From NCBI RefSeq assembly GCF_014640435.1, contig NZ_BMGY01000011.1, positions 51,856 to 115,855 on the forward strand: 64,000 nucleotides of DNA, in the 5' to 3' direction. Origin of the DNA: Hymenobacter frigidus. Its GTDB lineage: Bacteria > Bacteroidota > Bacteroidia > Cytophagales > Hymenobacteraceae. The notes under the pieces are model-generated. The model did no database searches, was not told where the DNA came from, and worked only from the letters and a program-made list of their open reading frames with translations. Below, one piece after another: positions 43,886-52,507 of this stretch. The translations under genes were made by a program, and so were the position numbers. Numbering within the stretch: position 1 is the stretch's first letter; each line of letters opens with the position of its first letter.

Positions 43886-44716
43886 ATGCCGATTTCCCGC
43901 CTCACGGTTCTGTTTCTGCTCGTTAGTACGCTCATTCTGGGCTCGTGCGCCAGTGGCTACCAAAAGTTGCTGAAAAGCACCGACGTCAATAAAAAGTACG
44001 AAGCTGCCGTAAAGTATTACGAAAAAGGCGACTTCTTCCGGGCCGGAACCCTGCTCGAAGACCTGATTCCACTGCTCAAGGGCCGGCCCGAGGCCGAGAA
44101 GGCCCAGTTTTACTTCGCCAACACGAACTACAAGCAGCGCAACTACGTGCTGAGCGCGTTCTATTTTAAGTCGTTTACCGACACGTATCCCAATTCGGAG
44201 TACGGCGAAGAAGCTTCTTACTTGCACGCCAAGTCGTTGTTTCTCGACTCGCCGGGCTTTGAGCTTGACCAGACCAACACGGTTTCGGCGCTTGAGTCTA
44301 TTCAGGATTTCCTGAACCGCTTTCCGACCAGCAAATTCAAGGACGAAACCGACAATATGTCGCAGGAGCTCCAGAAGAAGCTGGAAAACAAGGCTTTTGA
44401 AAGCGCGAAGCTCTACTTTCAGTTGCGCTATAACCAAGCTGCGGTAGTGGCTCTCACCAACTTCCAGCAGCAGTACCCGGCCTCGGCCTTTGCCGAGCAG
44501 GCGGCTTTTCTGCGTCTCACGGCTCAATATGCCTGGGCTCAGGAAAGCGTTGAATCGAAACAGCGGGAGCGTTTTCTGGGAGCGGTGAGCTTCTACCAGC
44601 AGTACCTGGATGCGTATCCCAAAAGTAGAAATATAAAAGCCGCCCAGGATATGTACGACGTCAGCCAAGCCGAAATCGTCAAGCTGAAAGTTTCGCCCGC
44701 TGCGGCATCCAACTAA
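43886..44716 (+). CDS. bamD: Outer-membrane assembly lipoprotein BamD
   Basis: A 276-residue lipoprotein of the BAM complex that inserts beta-barrel proteins in the outer membrane. The lipobox is LILGSC with the lipidated Cys at residue 21. Tetratricopeptide-type repeats follow: YEAAVKYYEKGDFFRAGTLL near 35, then YPNSEYGEEASYLHAKSLF near 100, ending near 275. ATG at 43886 fits the promoter and lipobox. First gene of a block with the omega subunit, coaC, coaB, porD and recN. Confidence 0.93.
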   Translation: MPISRLTVLFLLVSTLILGSCASGYQKLLKSTDVNKKYEAAVKYYEKGDFFRAGTLLEDLIPLLKGRPEAEKAQFYFANTNYKQRNYVLSAFYFKSFTDTYPNSEYGEEASYLHAKSLFLDSPGFELDQTNTVSALESIQDFLNRFPTSKFKDETDNMSQELQKKLENKAFESAKLYFQLRYNQAAVVALTNFQQQYPASAFAEQAAFLRLTAQYAWAQESVESKQRERFLGAVSFYQQYLDAYPKSRNIKAAQDMYDVSQAEIVKLKVSPAAASN

Positions 44717-44736
44717 TTTTGTCATTAATTCAGCCC

Positions 44737-45084
44737 ATGAAACCTAATCCCAACACTCCGTCGAGCTCCATCATTACGCGCAACGTGGCCGACATCACCA
44801 GCGACAACGGTAACGTGTACGAGGCCATCGCCGTGATTTCGAAGCGTGCCAACCAACTGTCGATTAAGCTGAAAGAAGAGCTGAACGACCGTTTGGCCGA
44901 GTTCGCCTCCACCGTGGATAACCTGGAGGAAGTGTTCGAAAACCGCGAGCAAATCGAGGTTTCCAAGCATTACGAGCGCATGCCCAAGCCCACCAGCCTC
45001 GCCATTGAGGAGTTCCTGCAGGGCAAAATTGCCTACTCCACGCCCGAGCCGGAGGAAGTTCCGGTGCCCCGCGAGCTGTTCTAA
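44737..45084 (+). CDS. rpoZ: RNA polymerase omega-like subunit (Rpb6 family)
   Basis: A 115-residue small protein of the Bacteroidota omega type. SSSIITRNVADITSDNGNVY near residues 9-28 and AIAVISKRANQLSIKLKEEL near 30-50 correspond to the Rpb6/omega fold that latches the beta-prime C-terminus. The tail is acidic and Pro rich. It follows bamD by 20 bases, the usual order in this phylum. ATG at 44737 is preferred to a TTG six codons upstream. A palindrome lies just after it. Confidence 0.85.
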   Translation: MKPNPNTPSSSIITRNVADITSDNGNVYEAIAVISKRANQLSIKLKEELNDRLAEFASTVDNLEEVFENREQIEVSKHYERMPKPTSLAIEEFLQGKIAYSTPEPEEVPVPRELF

Positions 45085-45113
45085 GCATTCTTCCGACTAT
45101 CGGACAAGTTAAG

Positions 45114-45215
45114 CAAGGGCGTCATGCTGAGCGAAGCCGAAGCATCTCTACCGCGTAAGTAATTAGTTACTATTGCGGTAAGGATGCTTCGGCTTCGCTC
45201 AGCATGACGCCCTTG
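45114..45215. repeat. Dispersed palindrome copy 6 (subfamily B)
   Basis: Arms of 41 bases (45114-45154 and 45175-45215) matching at 39 positions around a 20-base loop. Outer end GTCATGCTGAGC, inner end GAAGCATCTCTACCGC. The loop contains AATTAGTTACT, which recurs in copy 8 and, in part, copy 7. Lies between rpoZ and coaC. Confidence 0.92.
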
Positions 45216-45242
45216 TTATGCGCAAAAAATAGCAGCGTTTTT

Positions 45243-45839
45243 ATGCCGGAACCAACACCTGATACCAAGCCGCTGACCACGCAAAACGCACTTGCCGGCC
45301 GCCGCATCCTGCTGGGCGTGAGCGCCAGCATTGCGGCCTACAAAGCCGCGCCGCTCACGCGCCAGCTGGTGAAGGCCGGCGCCGAAGTGCAGGTCATTCT
45401 CACCGAAGCCGCCGCCGCGTTCGTCACGCCGCTCACGTTGGGCACGCTCTCCAAAAAGCCCGTTCTGACGGGCTTTTTGCGTGATGCCGCCGCTGGCGAA
45501 TGGCACAACCATGTAGACCTGGGTTTGTGGGCCGATGCCCTGCTGATTGCGCCGGCCAGCGCCAATACCATCGGCCAGCTTGCCACCGGTTTATGCCCCA
45601 ATTTGCTCTGCGCCGTGTATTTGTCGGCCCGCTGCCCGGTGTTTCTGGCCCCGGCTATGGACGTGGATATGTTTGCTCATCCCGCCGTAACGCAGAATCT
45701 GGCGCGGCTACGCTCCTTCGGCAACCATGTGTTTGATTCGCCCAGCGGTGAGCTGGCCAGCGGCCTCAGCGGCCCCGGCCGCATGCTGGAGCCGGAGGAT
45801 ATTGTGGCGGAGCTGGAGGCGTTTTTTGGCAATCAGTGA
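45243..45839 (+). CDS. coaC: Phosphopantothenoylcysteine decarboxylase (CoaC half)
   Basis: A 198-residue flavoprotein that decarboxylates phosphopantothenoylcysteine to phosphopantetheine. GVSASIAAYKA at residues 25-35, the catalytic-region His of HNHVDL (88-93), PASANT (104-109) and PGRMLEPEDI near the end are all family blocks. The essential PAMN of other bacteria is PAMD here (137-140), which I believe is normal in Bacteroidota, and the flap lacks the usual Cys (SGLSGPGRM). The CoaB partner is a separate gene 142 bases downstream, so the normal CoaBC fusion is split. Confidence 0.9.
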   Translation: MPEPTPDTKPLTTQNALAGRRILLGVSASIAAYKAAPLTRQLVKAGAEVQVILTEAAAAFVTPLTLGTLSKKPVLTGFLRDAAAGEWHNHVDLGLWADALLIAPASANTIGQLATGLCPNLLCAVYLSARCPVFLAPAMDVDMFAHPAVTQNLARLRSFGNHVFDSPSGELASGLSGPGRMLEPEDIVAELEAFFGNQ

Positions 45840-45853
45840 AGCTAAAAAAAACG

Positions 45854-45947
45854 GTCATGCCGAGCTTGTCGAAGCATCTCTACCGCTTCGTTATAATCAG
45901 TTGAATTAGTTGCGCGGTAGAGATGCTTCGGCTACGCTCAGCATGAC
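45854..45947. repeat. Dispersed palindrome copy 7 (subfamily B)
   Basis: Arms of 33-34 bases (45854-45886 and 45914-45947): GTCATGCCGAGCTTGTCGAA on the left, GCTACGCTCAGCATGAC at the right end. The loop contains GAATTAGTTG. It lies between the coaC stop and the coaB start, filling most of the 142-base gap that replaces the normal inter-domain linker. Confidence 0.92.
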
Positions 45948-45981
45948 GTTCTGCGATTTTACCCTTCCCGATTAACAATAA

Positions 45982-46632
45982 ATGCACGTTCTCCTCACTG
46001 CTGGTCCTACCTACGAGCCCATTGACCCCGTTCGCTTTCTTGGCAACCGTTCGACGGGCAAGATGGGCTACGCGCTGGCCGAAGCCTTCGTGGCGCAGGG
46101 CGCAAACGTGACGCTCATCAGCGGCCCCAGCCAGCTACCGGACCCGGCCAGCGCCCGCATCCGCACGGTGCGGGTGGAAACGGCGGCGGAGATGTTTGCC
46201 GAGGCTGCGAAGGTGGCTGAGGCGGCTGATGTGTGGGTTTTTGCGGCGGCCGTGGCCGATTACCGGCCGGTTCAGGTGGTGACCGACAAAATTAAAAAAT
46301 CGGGCGAAACGCTGACCCTGGAGCTGGTAAAAAACGTGGATATTGCCGCCACGCTCGGGCAGTGCAAGCGCGCTGAACAATTTGCGGTCGGTTTTGCGTT
46401 GGAGACGACGAACGAGCTGGCCCACGCCCAGGACAAGCTGCATCGAAAAAACTTCGACCTTATCGTGCTCAATTCGCTGCGCGATGTGGGCGCGGGCTTC
46501 GGCCACGACACCAACAAGGTGACGGTGCTGGATGCGGCCGGTCAAATCGTTAATTTTGAGTTGCAGTCTAAAGCCGACGTGGCCCGCGGACTGGTTAGCC
46601 TGATTCTGGCCCGCCGGGCCCCAACTGCCTGA
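45982..46632 (+). CDS. coaB: Phosphopantothenate-cysteine ligase (CoaB half)
   Basis: A 216-residue enzyme that joins cysteine to 4'-phosphopantothenate, the step before CoaC. It begins exactly at MHVLLTAGPTYEPIDPVRFL, the first strand of the CoaB domain, with NRSTGKMG near residue 25, AAVADYRP near 89 and KNVDIAATLG near 113. The family is normally the C-terminal half of CoaBC. It is in a different reading frame from coaC, so no read-through fusion is possible. The stop overlaps the next start (TGATG). Confidence 0.92.
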   Translation: MHVLLTAGPTYEPIDPVRFLGNRSTGKMGYALAEAFVAQGANVTLISGPSQLPDPASARIRTVRVETAAEMFAEAAKVAEAADVWVFAAAVADYRPVQVVTDKIKKSGETLTLELVKNVDIAATLGQCKRAEQFAVGFALETTNELAHAQDKLHRKNFDLIVLNSLRDVGAGFGHDTNKVTVLDAAGQIVNFELQSKADVARGLVSLILARRAPTA

Positions 46633-47561
46633 TGCTTCTTTTGCGAAAACTACTTGCGGCCCTGCCGATTTGCGCATCCCTGCTATTAACCGGCCCCGCT
46701 GCTCACGCCCAGGAATTGCTGGCCGAAGTGCGGGTTTCGACCGAGAACGTGACCATCTCGGACCCCACCATCGTCACGCAGATGCAGAACGACATTCGCA
46801 CGTTTCTCAACAACCGCGCCTGGACTACCCAGACCTACCGGCCCGAGGAACGGATTCGATTAAAAGTGTTTATCGGCATCACCGGCATCCCGCAGAACGG
46901 CACCTATAATGCCACCATGCGCCTGATTTCGACGCGCCCGGTGTACGGCACCGGCTACGATACCAACGTCATCAGTATCGTTGACCGCAGCTTCAACTTC
47001 AACTACTCGTCGCAAAACCCGTTGGATTTTTCGCCTAACAGCTTCGTTTCCAACCTGTCGTCGCTGCTGGGCTACTACGCCTACATTGTTATCGGCCTCG
47101 ACTGCGACACGTTTGCTCGGCTGGGCGGCACTCCGTATTATGAGCTGGCCCGCAACGTGGTCAACTATTCGGCCGGCCAGACCCAGACCAACGAAGCCGA
47201 CGAAGGCTGGCGCGGCACTGGCTCGCGCGAACGCCACTTCCTGCTCGACAATATCACCGACCCGCAGCTTGAGGCCTTCCGCACGGGCCTCTACGGCTAC
47301 TATCGCCAAGGCATGGACTTATTTATTGAAAAGCCGGAACAGGCCCGCGCCTCGGTGATGACGGCGCTGACCGGCGTGCAGAAAGCGGCTCTTATTCGCC
47401 CCGGCACCCTGTTTGCCCGCGCCTTTTTCGATGCCAAGTCCGACGAAATTGCCAATATCTTCCGCACCAGCCAGGACGTGCAGCAAAAGCAGCAACTCGT
47501 GACAATGCTGACCGAAGTAGACCCTGGAAATTCGGCGAAATATCAAGCGGTGCTTAAATAG
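46632..47561 (+). CDS. porD: PorD/DUF4835 family type IX secretion protein
   Basis: A 309-residue secreted protein (signal peptide to about residue 27, ending AHAQ). It matches the DUF4835/PorD family: ELLAEVRVSTENVTISDP at the start, FLNNRAWTTQTYRPEERIR near 58, and NFNYSSQNPLDFSPNSFVS near 118-136. PorD acts in type IX secretion/gliding in Bacteroidota, by genetics in other species. Translationally coupled to coaB by a TGATG overlap. A palindrome separates it from recN. Confidence 0.88.
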   Translation: MLLLRKLLAALPICASLLLTGPAAHAQELLAEVRVSTENVTISDPTIVTQMQNDIRTFLNNRAWTTQTYRPEERIRLKVFIGITGIPQNGTYNATMRLISTRPVYGTGYDTNVISIVDRSFNFNYSSQNPLDFSPNSFVSNLSSLLGYYAYIVIGLDCDTFARLGGTPYYELARNVVNYSAGQTQTNEADEGWRGTGSRERHFLLDNITDPQLEAFRTGLYGYYRQGMDLFIEKPEQARASVMTALTGVQKAALIRPGTLFARAFFDAKSDEIANIFRTSQDVQQKQQLVTMLTEVDPGNSAKYQAVLK

Positions 47562-47580
47562 AATTCTAGAATAAAAAGAA

Positions 47581-47677
47581 CGTCATGCTGAGCTTGTCGA
47601 AGCATCTCTACTGCTTCGTTGCAGAATTAATTAGTTACTCCTGAGGTAGAGATGCTTCGGCTGCGCTCAGCATGACG
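47581..47677. repeat. Dispersed palindrome copy 8 (subfamily B)
   Basis: Arms CGTCATGCTGAGCTTGTCGA, continued by AGCATCTCTAC on the left and a matching right end at 47646-47677. The loop contains AATTAGTTACT, shared with copy 6. It lies 20 bases after porD and about 35 bases ahead of recN. Confidence 0.9.
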
Positions 47678-47711
47678 AGCAAAAATTTTATCCGACGACC
47701 CAATTAAAAAT

Positions 47712-49382
47712 ATGTTAGTCGATTTACGCATTAAAAATTACGCGCTGATTGAGCAATTAGAATTGCGTCCGTCGCCGCTGCTCAATATAATTACGGGTGA
47801 AACCGGGGCGGGTAAATCCATCATGCTGGGCGCTATTGGCCTGTTGCTGGGCAACCGCGCCGACTCGCGCATGCTGTTCGATACCGAGCGCAAATGCGTG
47901 ATTGAGGGCCAGTTCAATATTGCTAATTACCAGCTGCAGGATATTTTCGAAGCGGAAGATTTGGACTACGACACGCACTGCATTCTGCGGCGCGAAATCA
48001 GTCCGAACGGCAAGTCGCGGGCCTTCGTGAACGACACGCCGGTGACGCTGGAAGCCCTGCGGAAAATCGGGGCCAACCTGATGGATATTCACTCGCAGCA
48101 CGACACGCTGCTGCTGGGCGACGGCGTATTTCAGCTGAACCTGCTGGACTTGTACGCCGGCCTGGTGCCGCAGCGCACGATGTACAGCCACGCCTTCCGG
48201 CAGTACCGTAAGCTGGAGGCTGACCTCCAAACCCTGGAAAGCCAGGCGGCACAGGCCAGCAAGGAGCTGGACTACAATAGCTTCCTGCTGAATGAGTTGG
48301 AAGAGGCCCGCCTCGATACCGAAGACCAGGACGCCCTGGAGCAGGAGATAAAGCAGCTGGAGCACGCCGAGGAAATCAAGTATAAGCTGAACCAGGCGCT
48401 GCACGGCTTGCGCGACAGCGAAAGCTGTGCCACCGGCAATATGAAGGAGGCCGTGAGCTTGCTGGGCCAGGTGGCCAGCTACGCCGACAACTTCCGCGAG
48501 CTGCGTGAGCGCCTCGACAGCTGCCTGATTGAGCTGCACGACATTGCCGACGAGGTAGAAACCGCTGAGCGCCGTACCGAAGGCGACCCCGCCCGTGCTG
48601 AGGAATTGCAGGACCGCCTCAACGTGCTCTACACGCTCCAGCGCAAGCACCAGGCCCGCGACCTGCAGGCACTGATGGCCGTGCGCGACGAGTTGCGCCA
48701 GAAGGTAAGCTCAGTATTGAGCCTGGACAAGGAAATAACCCGCCTGCGCAAGGATTCGGACGCGGCGTTGGCTTCCGTGACCAAGCAGGCCGCTAAGCTC
48801 TCGGAGAGCCGCCGTAAGTCGTTCCCACACTTCGAGAAGCAGCTGGGCGCGTTGCTGGCCGACCTCGGGATGCCGCACGCGCGCATTGTGGTGCAGCACA
48901 GCACCGGCGCGCCCGCTACCAGTGGGACTGATGTGGTAAGCATCCTTTTTACCGCTAATAAGGGCGCCCAGCCTCAGACGCTAAGCAAGGCGGCTTCGGG
49001 GGGCGAGTTTTCGCGCCTGATGCTGTGCATCAAGTACATGCTGGCGGATAAAACCGCGCTGCCTACCATCGTATTCGACGAAATTGATACCGGGATTTCG
49101 GGCGAAATAGCCGTGAAGGTGGGCCGCATGATGCAGCAGATGGCCCAGAAGCATCAGCTCGTGGCTATTTCGCACCTGCCCCAAATGGCGGCGGCCGGCG
49201 ATGTGCACTACTTCGTGTACAAGGAAGACCGCGCCGACCGCACGGTAAGCTGCATCCGCGAGCTGAACCAGGACGACCGCATCAAGGAAATCGCGCACAT
49301 GATTGCGGGGGCCAAGCCCAGCGAAAACGCCTACCAGAGTGCCCGTGAGCTGCTGGCGCTACGAGGCGAGGTGGCGGCGTAA
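47712..49382 (+). CDS. recN: DNA repair protein RecN
   Basis: A 556-residue SMC-like repair ATPase. Walker A GETGAGKS is at residues 29-36; two long coiled-coil arms run from about 160 to 370 (for example ASKELDYNSFLLNELEEARL); the signature LSKAASGGEFSRLML near 422 and Walker B TIVFDEIDTGISG near 455 close the ATPase. It acts in double-strand-break repair. Length is normal. Last gene of the bamD-coaC-porD block. Confidence 0.95.
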   Translation: MLVDLRIKNYALIEQLELRPSPLLNIITGETGAGKSIMLGAIGLLLGNRADSRMLFDTERKCVIEGQFNIANYQLQDIFEAEDLDYDTHCILRREISPNGKSRAFVNDTPVTLEALRKIGANLMDIHSQHDTLLLGDGVFQLNLLDLYAGLVPQRTMYSHAFRQYRKLEADLQTLESQAAQASKELDYNSFLLNELEEARLDTEDQDALEQEIKQLEHAEEIKYKLNQALHGLRDSESCATGNMKEAVSLLGQVASYADNFRELRERLDSCLIELHDIADEVETAERRTEGDPARAEELQDRLNVLYTLQRKHQARDLQALMAVRDELRQKVSSVLSLDKEITRLRKDSDAALASVTKQAAKLSESRRKSFPHFEKQLGALLADLGMPHARIVVQHSTGAPATSGTDVVSILFTANKGAQPQTLSKAASGGEFSRLMLCIKYMLADKTALPTIVFDEIDTGISGEIAVKVGRMMQQMAQKHQLVAISHLPQMAAAGDVHYFVYKEDRADRTVSCIRELNQDDRIKEIAHMIAGAKPSENAYQSARELLALRGEVAA

Positions 49383-49491
49383 GAGTGGCTGAGCGGCGGA
49401 GTGACTGAGTGAATTGTTAACTTGCGCTGCAATTCAAGCTGGTCTAGCGGCCGGCTGCCTTCACTTCGTTACTCAATTACTCAGTCAATCA

Positions 49492-50325
49492 ATGGCTAAC
49501 AACCTCCTCGCCGGCAAAGTCGGCATCATTTCCGGCGCGCTCAACGAACATTCCATTGCCTGGAAAGTGGCCCAGCGGGCGCACGCCGAAGGTGCCCGCT
49601 TCGTGCTCACCAACGCGCCGCTGGCCATGCGCATGGGCGAAATCAACAAGCTGAGCGAGGAGTGCAACGCGCCGATTATTCCGGCCGATGCCACGTCGAC
49701 GGAAGAGTTGGAAGCGCTGTTTTCGGGCGCGCAGGAAAAGCTGGGGGGTAAGATTGACTTTGTGCTGCACAGCATTGGCATGAGCGCCAACATCCGCAAA
49801 AAGAAGCACTACGGCGAGCTGGACTACAAATTCTTCCAGCAGACGATTGACGTGTCGGCAATGTCGTTTCACAAGATGATGGCCGTGGCCGAGAAGCAGG
49901 ACGCCATGAACGAGTGGGGCAGCATTGTGGCCCTGAGCTACATCGCGGCCCAGCGCGCCTTCCTCGACTATACCGACATGACCCAGGCCAAGGCCATGCT
50001 CGAAAGCATTGCCCGCAGCTACGGCCAGCGTTTCGGCAAGCTGAAAAAGGTGCGCGTGAACACCGTGTCGCAGTCGCCGACCAAGACCACCGCCGGCACC
50101 GGCATCACCGGCTTCGACGCGTTTTATAACTTTGCCGACATGATGTCGCCCTTGGGCAACGCCCCGGCCGAAGCCTGCGCCGACTACTGCATCTCGCTGT
50201 TCTCGGACCTCACCCGCTACGTGACCATGCAAAACCTGATGCACGACGGCGGCTTCAGCACCACCGGCATCTCGGCTGAGATTGTGGATATGATGACCAA
50301 AGCAGCCAGCGCTTCGCAGGAGTAG
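49492..50325 (+). CDS. fabI: Enoyl-ACP reductase FabI
   Basis: A 277-residue SDR-type reductase completing each round of type II fatty-acid elongation. GALNEHSIAWKVAQRA near residues 13-28 binds the cofactor and the catalytic Tyr-x6-Lys is YTDMTQAK near 163-170. SQSPTKTTAGTGITGF near 196 is the substrate-loop block. ATG at 49492 is preferred; the longer frame is not FabI-like. It is followed by a terminator, so it is probably a single transcript. Confidence 0.93.
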   Translation: MANNLLAGKVGIISGALNEHSIAWKVAQRAHAEGARFVLTNAPLAMRMGEINKLSEECNAPIIPADATSTEELEALFSGAQEKLGGKIDFVLHSIGMSANIRKKKHYGELDYKFFQQTIDVSAMSFHKMMAVAEKQDAMNEWGSIVALSYIAAQRAFLDYTDMTQAKAMLESIARSYGQRFGKLKKVRVNTVSQSPTKTTAGTGITGFDAFYNFADMMSPLGNAPAEACADYCISLFSDLTRYVTMQNLMHDGGFSTTGISAEIVDMMTKAASASQE

Positions 50326-50344
50326 GCGGTAGATTGTTGAAAAG

Positions 50345-50374
50345 AAAAAGCTCGGCTGGATGGCCGGGCTTTTT
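50345..50374 (+). terminator. Terminator after fabI
   Basis: Stem AAAAAGCTCGG / CCGGGCTTTTT with one G-T pair around CTGGATGG. It lies 20 bases after the fabI stop and can also act for the convergent gene at 50392. Confidence 0.7.
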
Positions 50375-50391
50375 GCGTTTTTCGCTGAGCA

Positions 50392-51312
50392 TTAATAAAA
50401 AGTGCGGCTGAGAAGCACCGATAACTCCGAATAGCGCTCAAGCTGATTGAAGGCTACGCCGGCTTGAAAATCGCGGCCGAAAGGATGAGTAAGGCGGGCC
50501 TGCCATTGCCAGTAGCCCGTCCAACGCGTGGCCTGCACAGCACCCGCCAGCAGGAAGGGCTGGATGTAGTAATACGTTTGCAGGCCGAAGCTGTAGCCAA
50601 AACCGGCAGTGGAAACGGCATCAGGCAAAGCCAGCGACTGGTGCTGCGCATACCCGCCGCCCAGCAGAAACACAAGGTAGGGCAAGGAGCCAATGGTGCG
50701 GAAGCTGCCAATGCTCACCATCATTTTGTAGCTACTAAAGCGCACATTGACGGGCACCGCTTGTAGTTGCTCGTAATGGAGGGCTTCTGAAATCGTGAAG
50801 CGACGTTGCCACAGCGCGGGCAATTCGAGGCTGGCTGTGAGGACATGATTTCGGCCAAAATTGGTTTGGTAACTTGCCGTTGCGGTGAGGGGCAGCCGCA
50901 CTAAGCGGTTGCCATAGAGCTTTAGGGTGCCTCCGAAAGGCGCGTACCGAACCCCGCTAGCCAGTCCGATTTCGGCGCGTGGAGAAGTGCTTATGCCGCA
51001 TTCGATAAGCCGGCTGTCCAGCGCCAGCCGGGTGGTACTGTTGCTGCTGGGGGCCACGCGCCGCCGTTGCGTAACGTAGCCAATCGAGGAGAATGTCAGC
51101 GCGATGCTATCGGGGGTATCTGGCACCGCAAGGGTAAAATAGCCGTCGTGGTCGGAAGAAATACCGTTGATGGTGCCAGTTTGTAGAATAGTCACTCCCG
51201 GAATGCCCAGGTCACTTTTTAGCTCCAGCACTCGTCCCGAGACGGTAGTTTGTTGGGCGTGGGCGGGCAGTACGAATACCAGGAAGCAGCAGAGTAGTAG
51301 GAAACGATGCAT
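50392..51312 (-). CDS. Carboxypeptidase-regulatory-like domain protein
   Basis: A 306-residue secreted protein (signal peptide ending near AHAQQ, residue 20). Residues 22-100 form a CarboxypepD_reg-like domain: TVSGRVLELKSDLGIPGVTI, then DHDGYFTLAVPD and LTFSSIGYVTQRR. The rest looks like outer-membrane beta strands ending LLSRTFY. TonB-linked proteins of this phylum often start this way, but there is no plug domain or TonB box in view, so this is the smaller non-transporter type. Role unknown. Confidence 0.8.
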   Translation of the reverse strand: MHRFLLLCCFLVFVLPAHAQQTTVSGRVLELKSDLGIPGVTILQTGTINGISSDHDGYFTLAVPDTPDSIALTFSSIGYVTQRRRVAPSSNSTTRLALDSRLIECGISTSPRAEIGLASGVRYAPFGGTLKLYGNRLVRLPLTATASYQTNFGRNHVLTASLELPALWQRRFTISEALHYEQLQAVPVNVRFSSYKMMVSIGSFRTIGSLPYLVFLLGGGYAQHQSLALPDAVSTAGFGYSFGLQTYYYIQPFLLAGAVQATRWTGYWQWQARLTHPFGRDFQAGVAFNQLERYSELSVLLSRTFY

Positions 51313-51394
51313 CGGGCCGGGAATAAATGAGCTACCAGACTGATGCACGACTGGCACTCATTGCATATTGGGTCAGAAAAAAACACTGTGCTTC

Positions 51395-52333
51395 TTAATA
51401 CCCCCGGCTCAAATCCACTAGATACTCCAGCGGCTGGCCGGCTTGCAGCAGTTCCAGGTTGCGCAGCAGCACGTCTACCTTGGCTTCGTCTTCGTGGTGC
51501 TGGCCACCGCCGGTATGCTGGGTGAGCAGCACGTTGGGCAGGTTCCAGAGGGGGCTGTCGGCGGGCAGGGGCTCCACGGCGGTCACGTCGAGCACGGCCC
51601 CGCCGAGGTAGCCGGCTTGCAGCAGGCGCAGCAGGGCGGGCTCGTCGGTGGTGTTGCCGCGGCCCACGCTGGCGTAGATGCTGCCGGGGCGCATGGCCTC
51701 CATCAGCTCAGCCGAAAAGAAGCCTACGGCGCTGCCGGGCAGAGTATTTATCACGATGTCGGTGGCAGGCAGGGCGGCTTTCAGGTCTTCTATGGAATGC
51801 AGCTGGGCCTCGGGGTGGGTACGGGCCAGCAGCTGCACCGGGCACTCAAAGCCGGCCAGCTGCTGGCGCACGGCCAGCGCAATGGCCCCGGCCCCGAGTA
51901 CCACCACGTGCTTGCCGCGCAAGAGGCCCGAGCGGTTGCGCACGTAAGCCCCGCCTACCCATTTCTTCTGGGCTTGCAGTACGGCCAGCTCGGGCAGGTG
52001 GCGGTAGAGGGCCAGCAGGCCTCCCACCATGGTTTCGGCGCAGGGCCAGGCAAAAAAGTCGCCCATGTTAGCCACCGGAATGGACAGGCGTAGGTGGCGG
52101 TAGCGCTCAAAGCCGGCCGAATCGACTTGCCAGAACTGTAACAAGGGCGGCGCACCCGCCGCCAGCCACGCCGGCGGCGGGTTGCCGAGCAGCACCTCGG
52201 TTTCCTGGAAGGCAGGAAATTGCTGTTCGGTGGGCAAGTCGGCAGCAAACGTGACTTCGAAGAACGAGGGAAGCTGCTGCTGCAGGTAAGCGCGGGCAGA
52301 GGCACTCAGGGGGGAATAAACGAAAAGGCGCAT
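51395..52333 (-). CDS. D-2-hydroxyacid dehydrogenase, glyoxylate/hydroxypyruvate reductase A-like
   Basis: A 312-residue NAD(P)-dependent dehydrogenase. The Rossmann motif VVLGAGAIALAVRQQL is near residue 142 and lies between two lobes of the D-2-hydroxyacid domain; VINTLPGSAVGFFSAELME near 197 and LTQHTGGGQHHEDE near 278 hold the catalytic Asn/His region. It reduces 2-ketoacids such as glyoxylate or hydroxypyruvate; substrate is inferred. Divergent from the SDR gene, with start at 52333 as the only sensible ATG. Confidence 0.88.
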   Translation of the reverse strand: MRLFVYSPLSASARAYLQQQLPSFFEVTFAADLPTEQQFPAFQETEVLLGNPPPAWLAAGAPPLLQFWQVDSAGFERYRHLRLSIPVANMGDFFAWPCAETMVGGLLALYRHLPELAVLQAQKKWVGGAYVRNRSGLLRGKHVVVLGAGAIALAVRQQLAGFECPVQLLARTHPEAQLHSIEDLKAALPATDIVINTLPGSAVGFFSAELMEAMRPGSIYASVGRGNTTDEPALLRLLQAGYLGGAVLDVTAVEPLPADSPLWNLPNVLLTQHTGGGQHHEDEAKVDVLLRNLELLQAGQPLEYLVDLSRGY

Positions 52334-52507
52334 GAAGGTGCCGTCGGGGCTGCGAAGGTTTGTTAAAGAATACCGTGCTTGTACGGAGTCCTGCAAAGGT
52401 GTTGCGATTTTAACGCTTTCTCCGGGAAGCGCCGGCTGCTGCCCAAAGTAATTTTGGGTTACTTCGGGCGCGCGACTCCTTTTCGCTATCTGCTCAACCC
52501 CCACCAA

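Noticed and set aside
41924..44725. Very long minus-strand open frame continuing tilS upstream (over 900 codons)
   Set aside because: It lies antisense to the OstA-like and bamD genes, has no recognisable domains, and TilS begins cleanly at 41923. High GC makes long antisense frames likely.
45114..47677. Possible CRISPR array from three spaced repeats
   Set aside because: Each unit is an inverted repeat with genes between them; there are no direct repeats with regular spacers and no cas genes.
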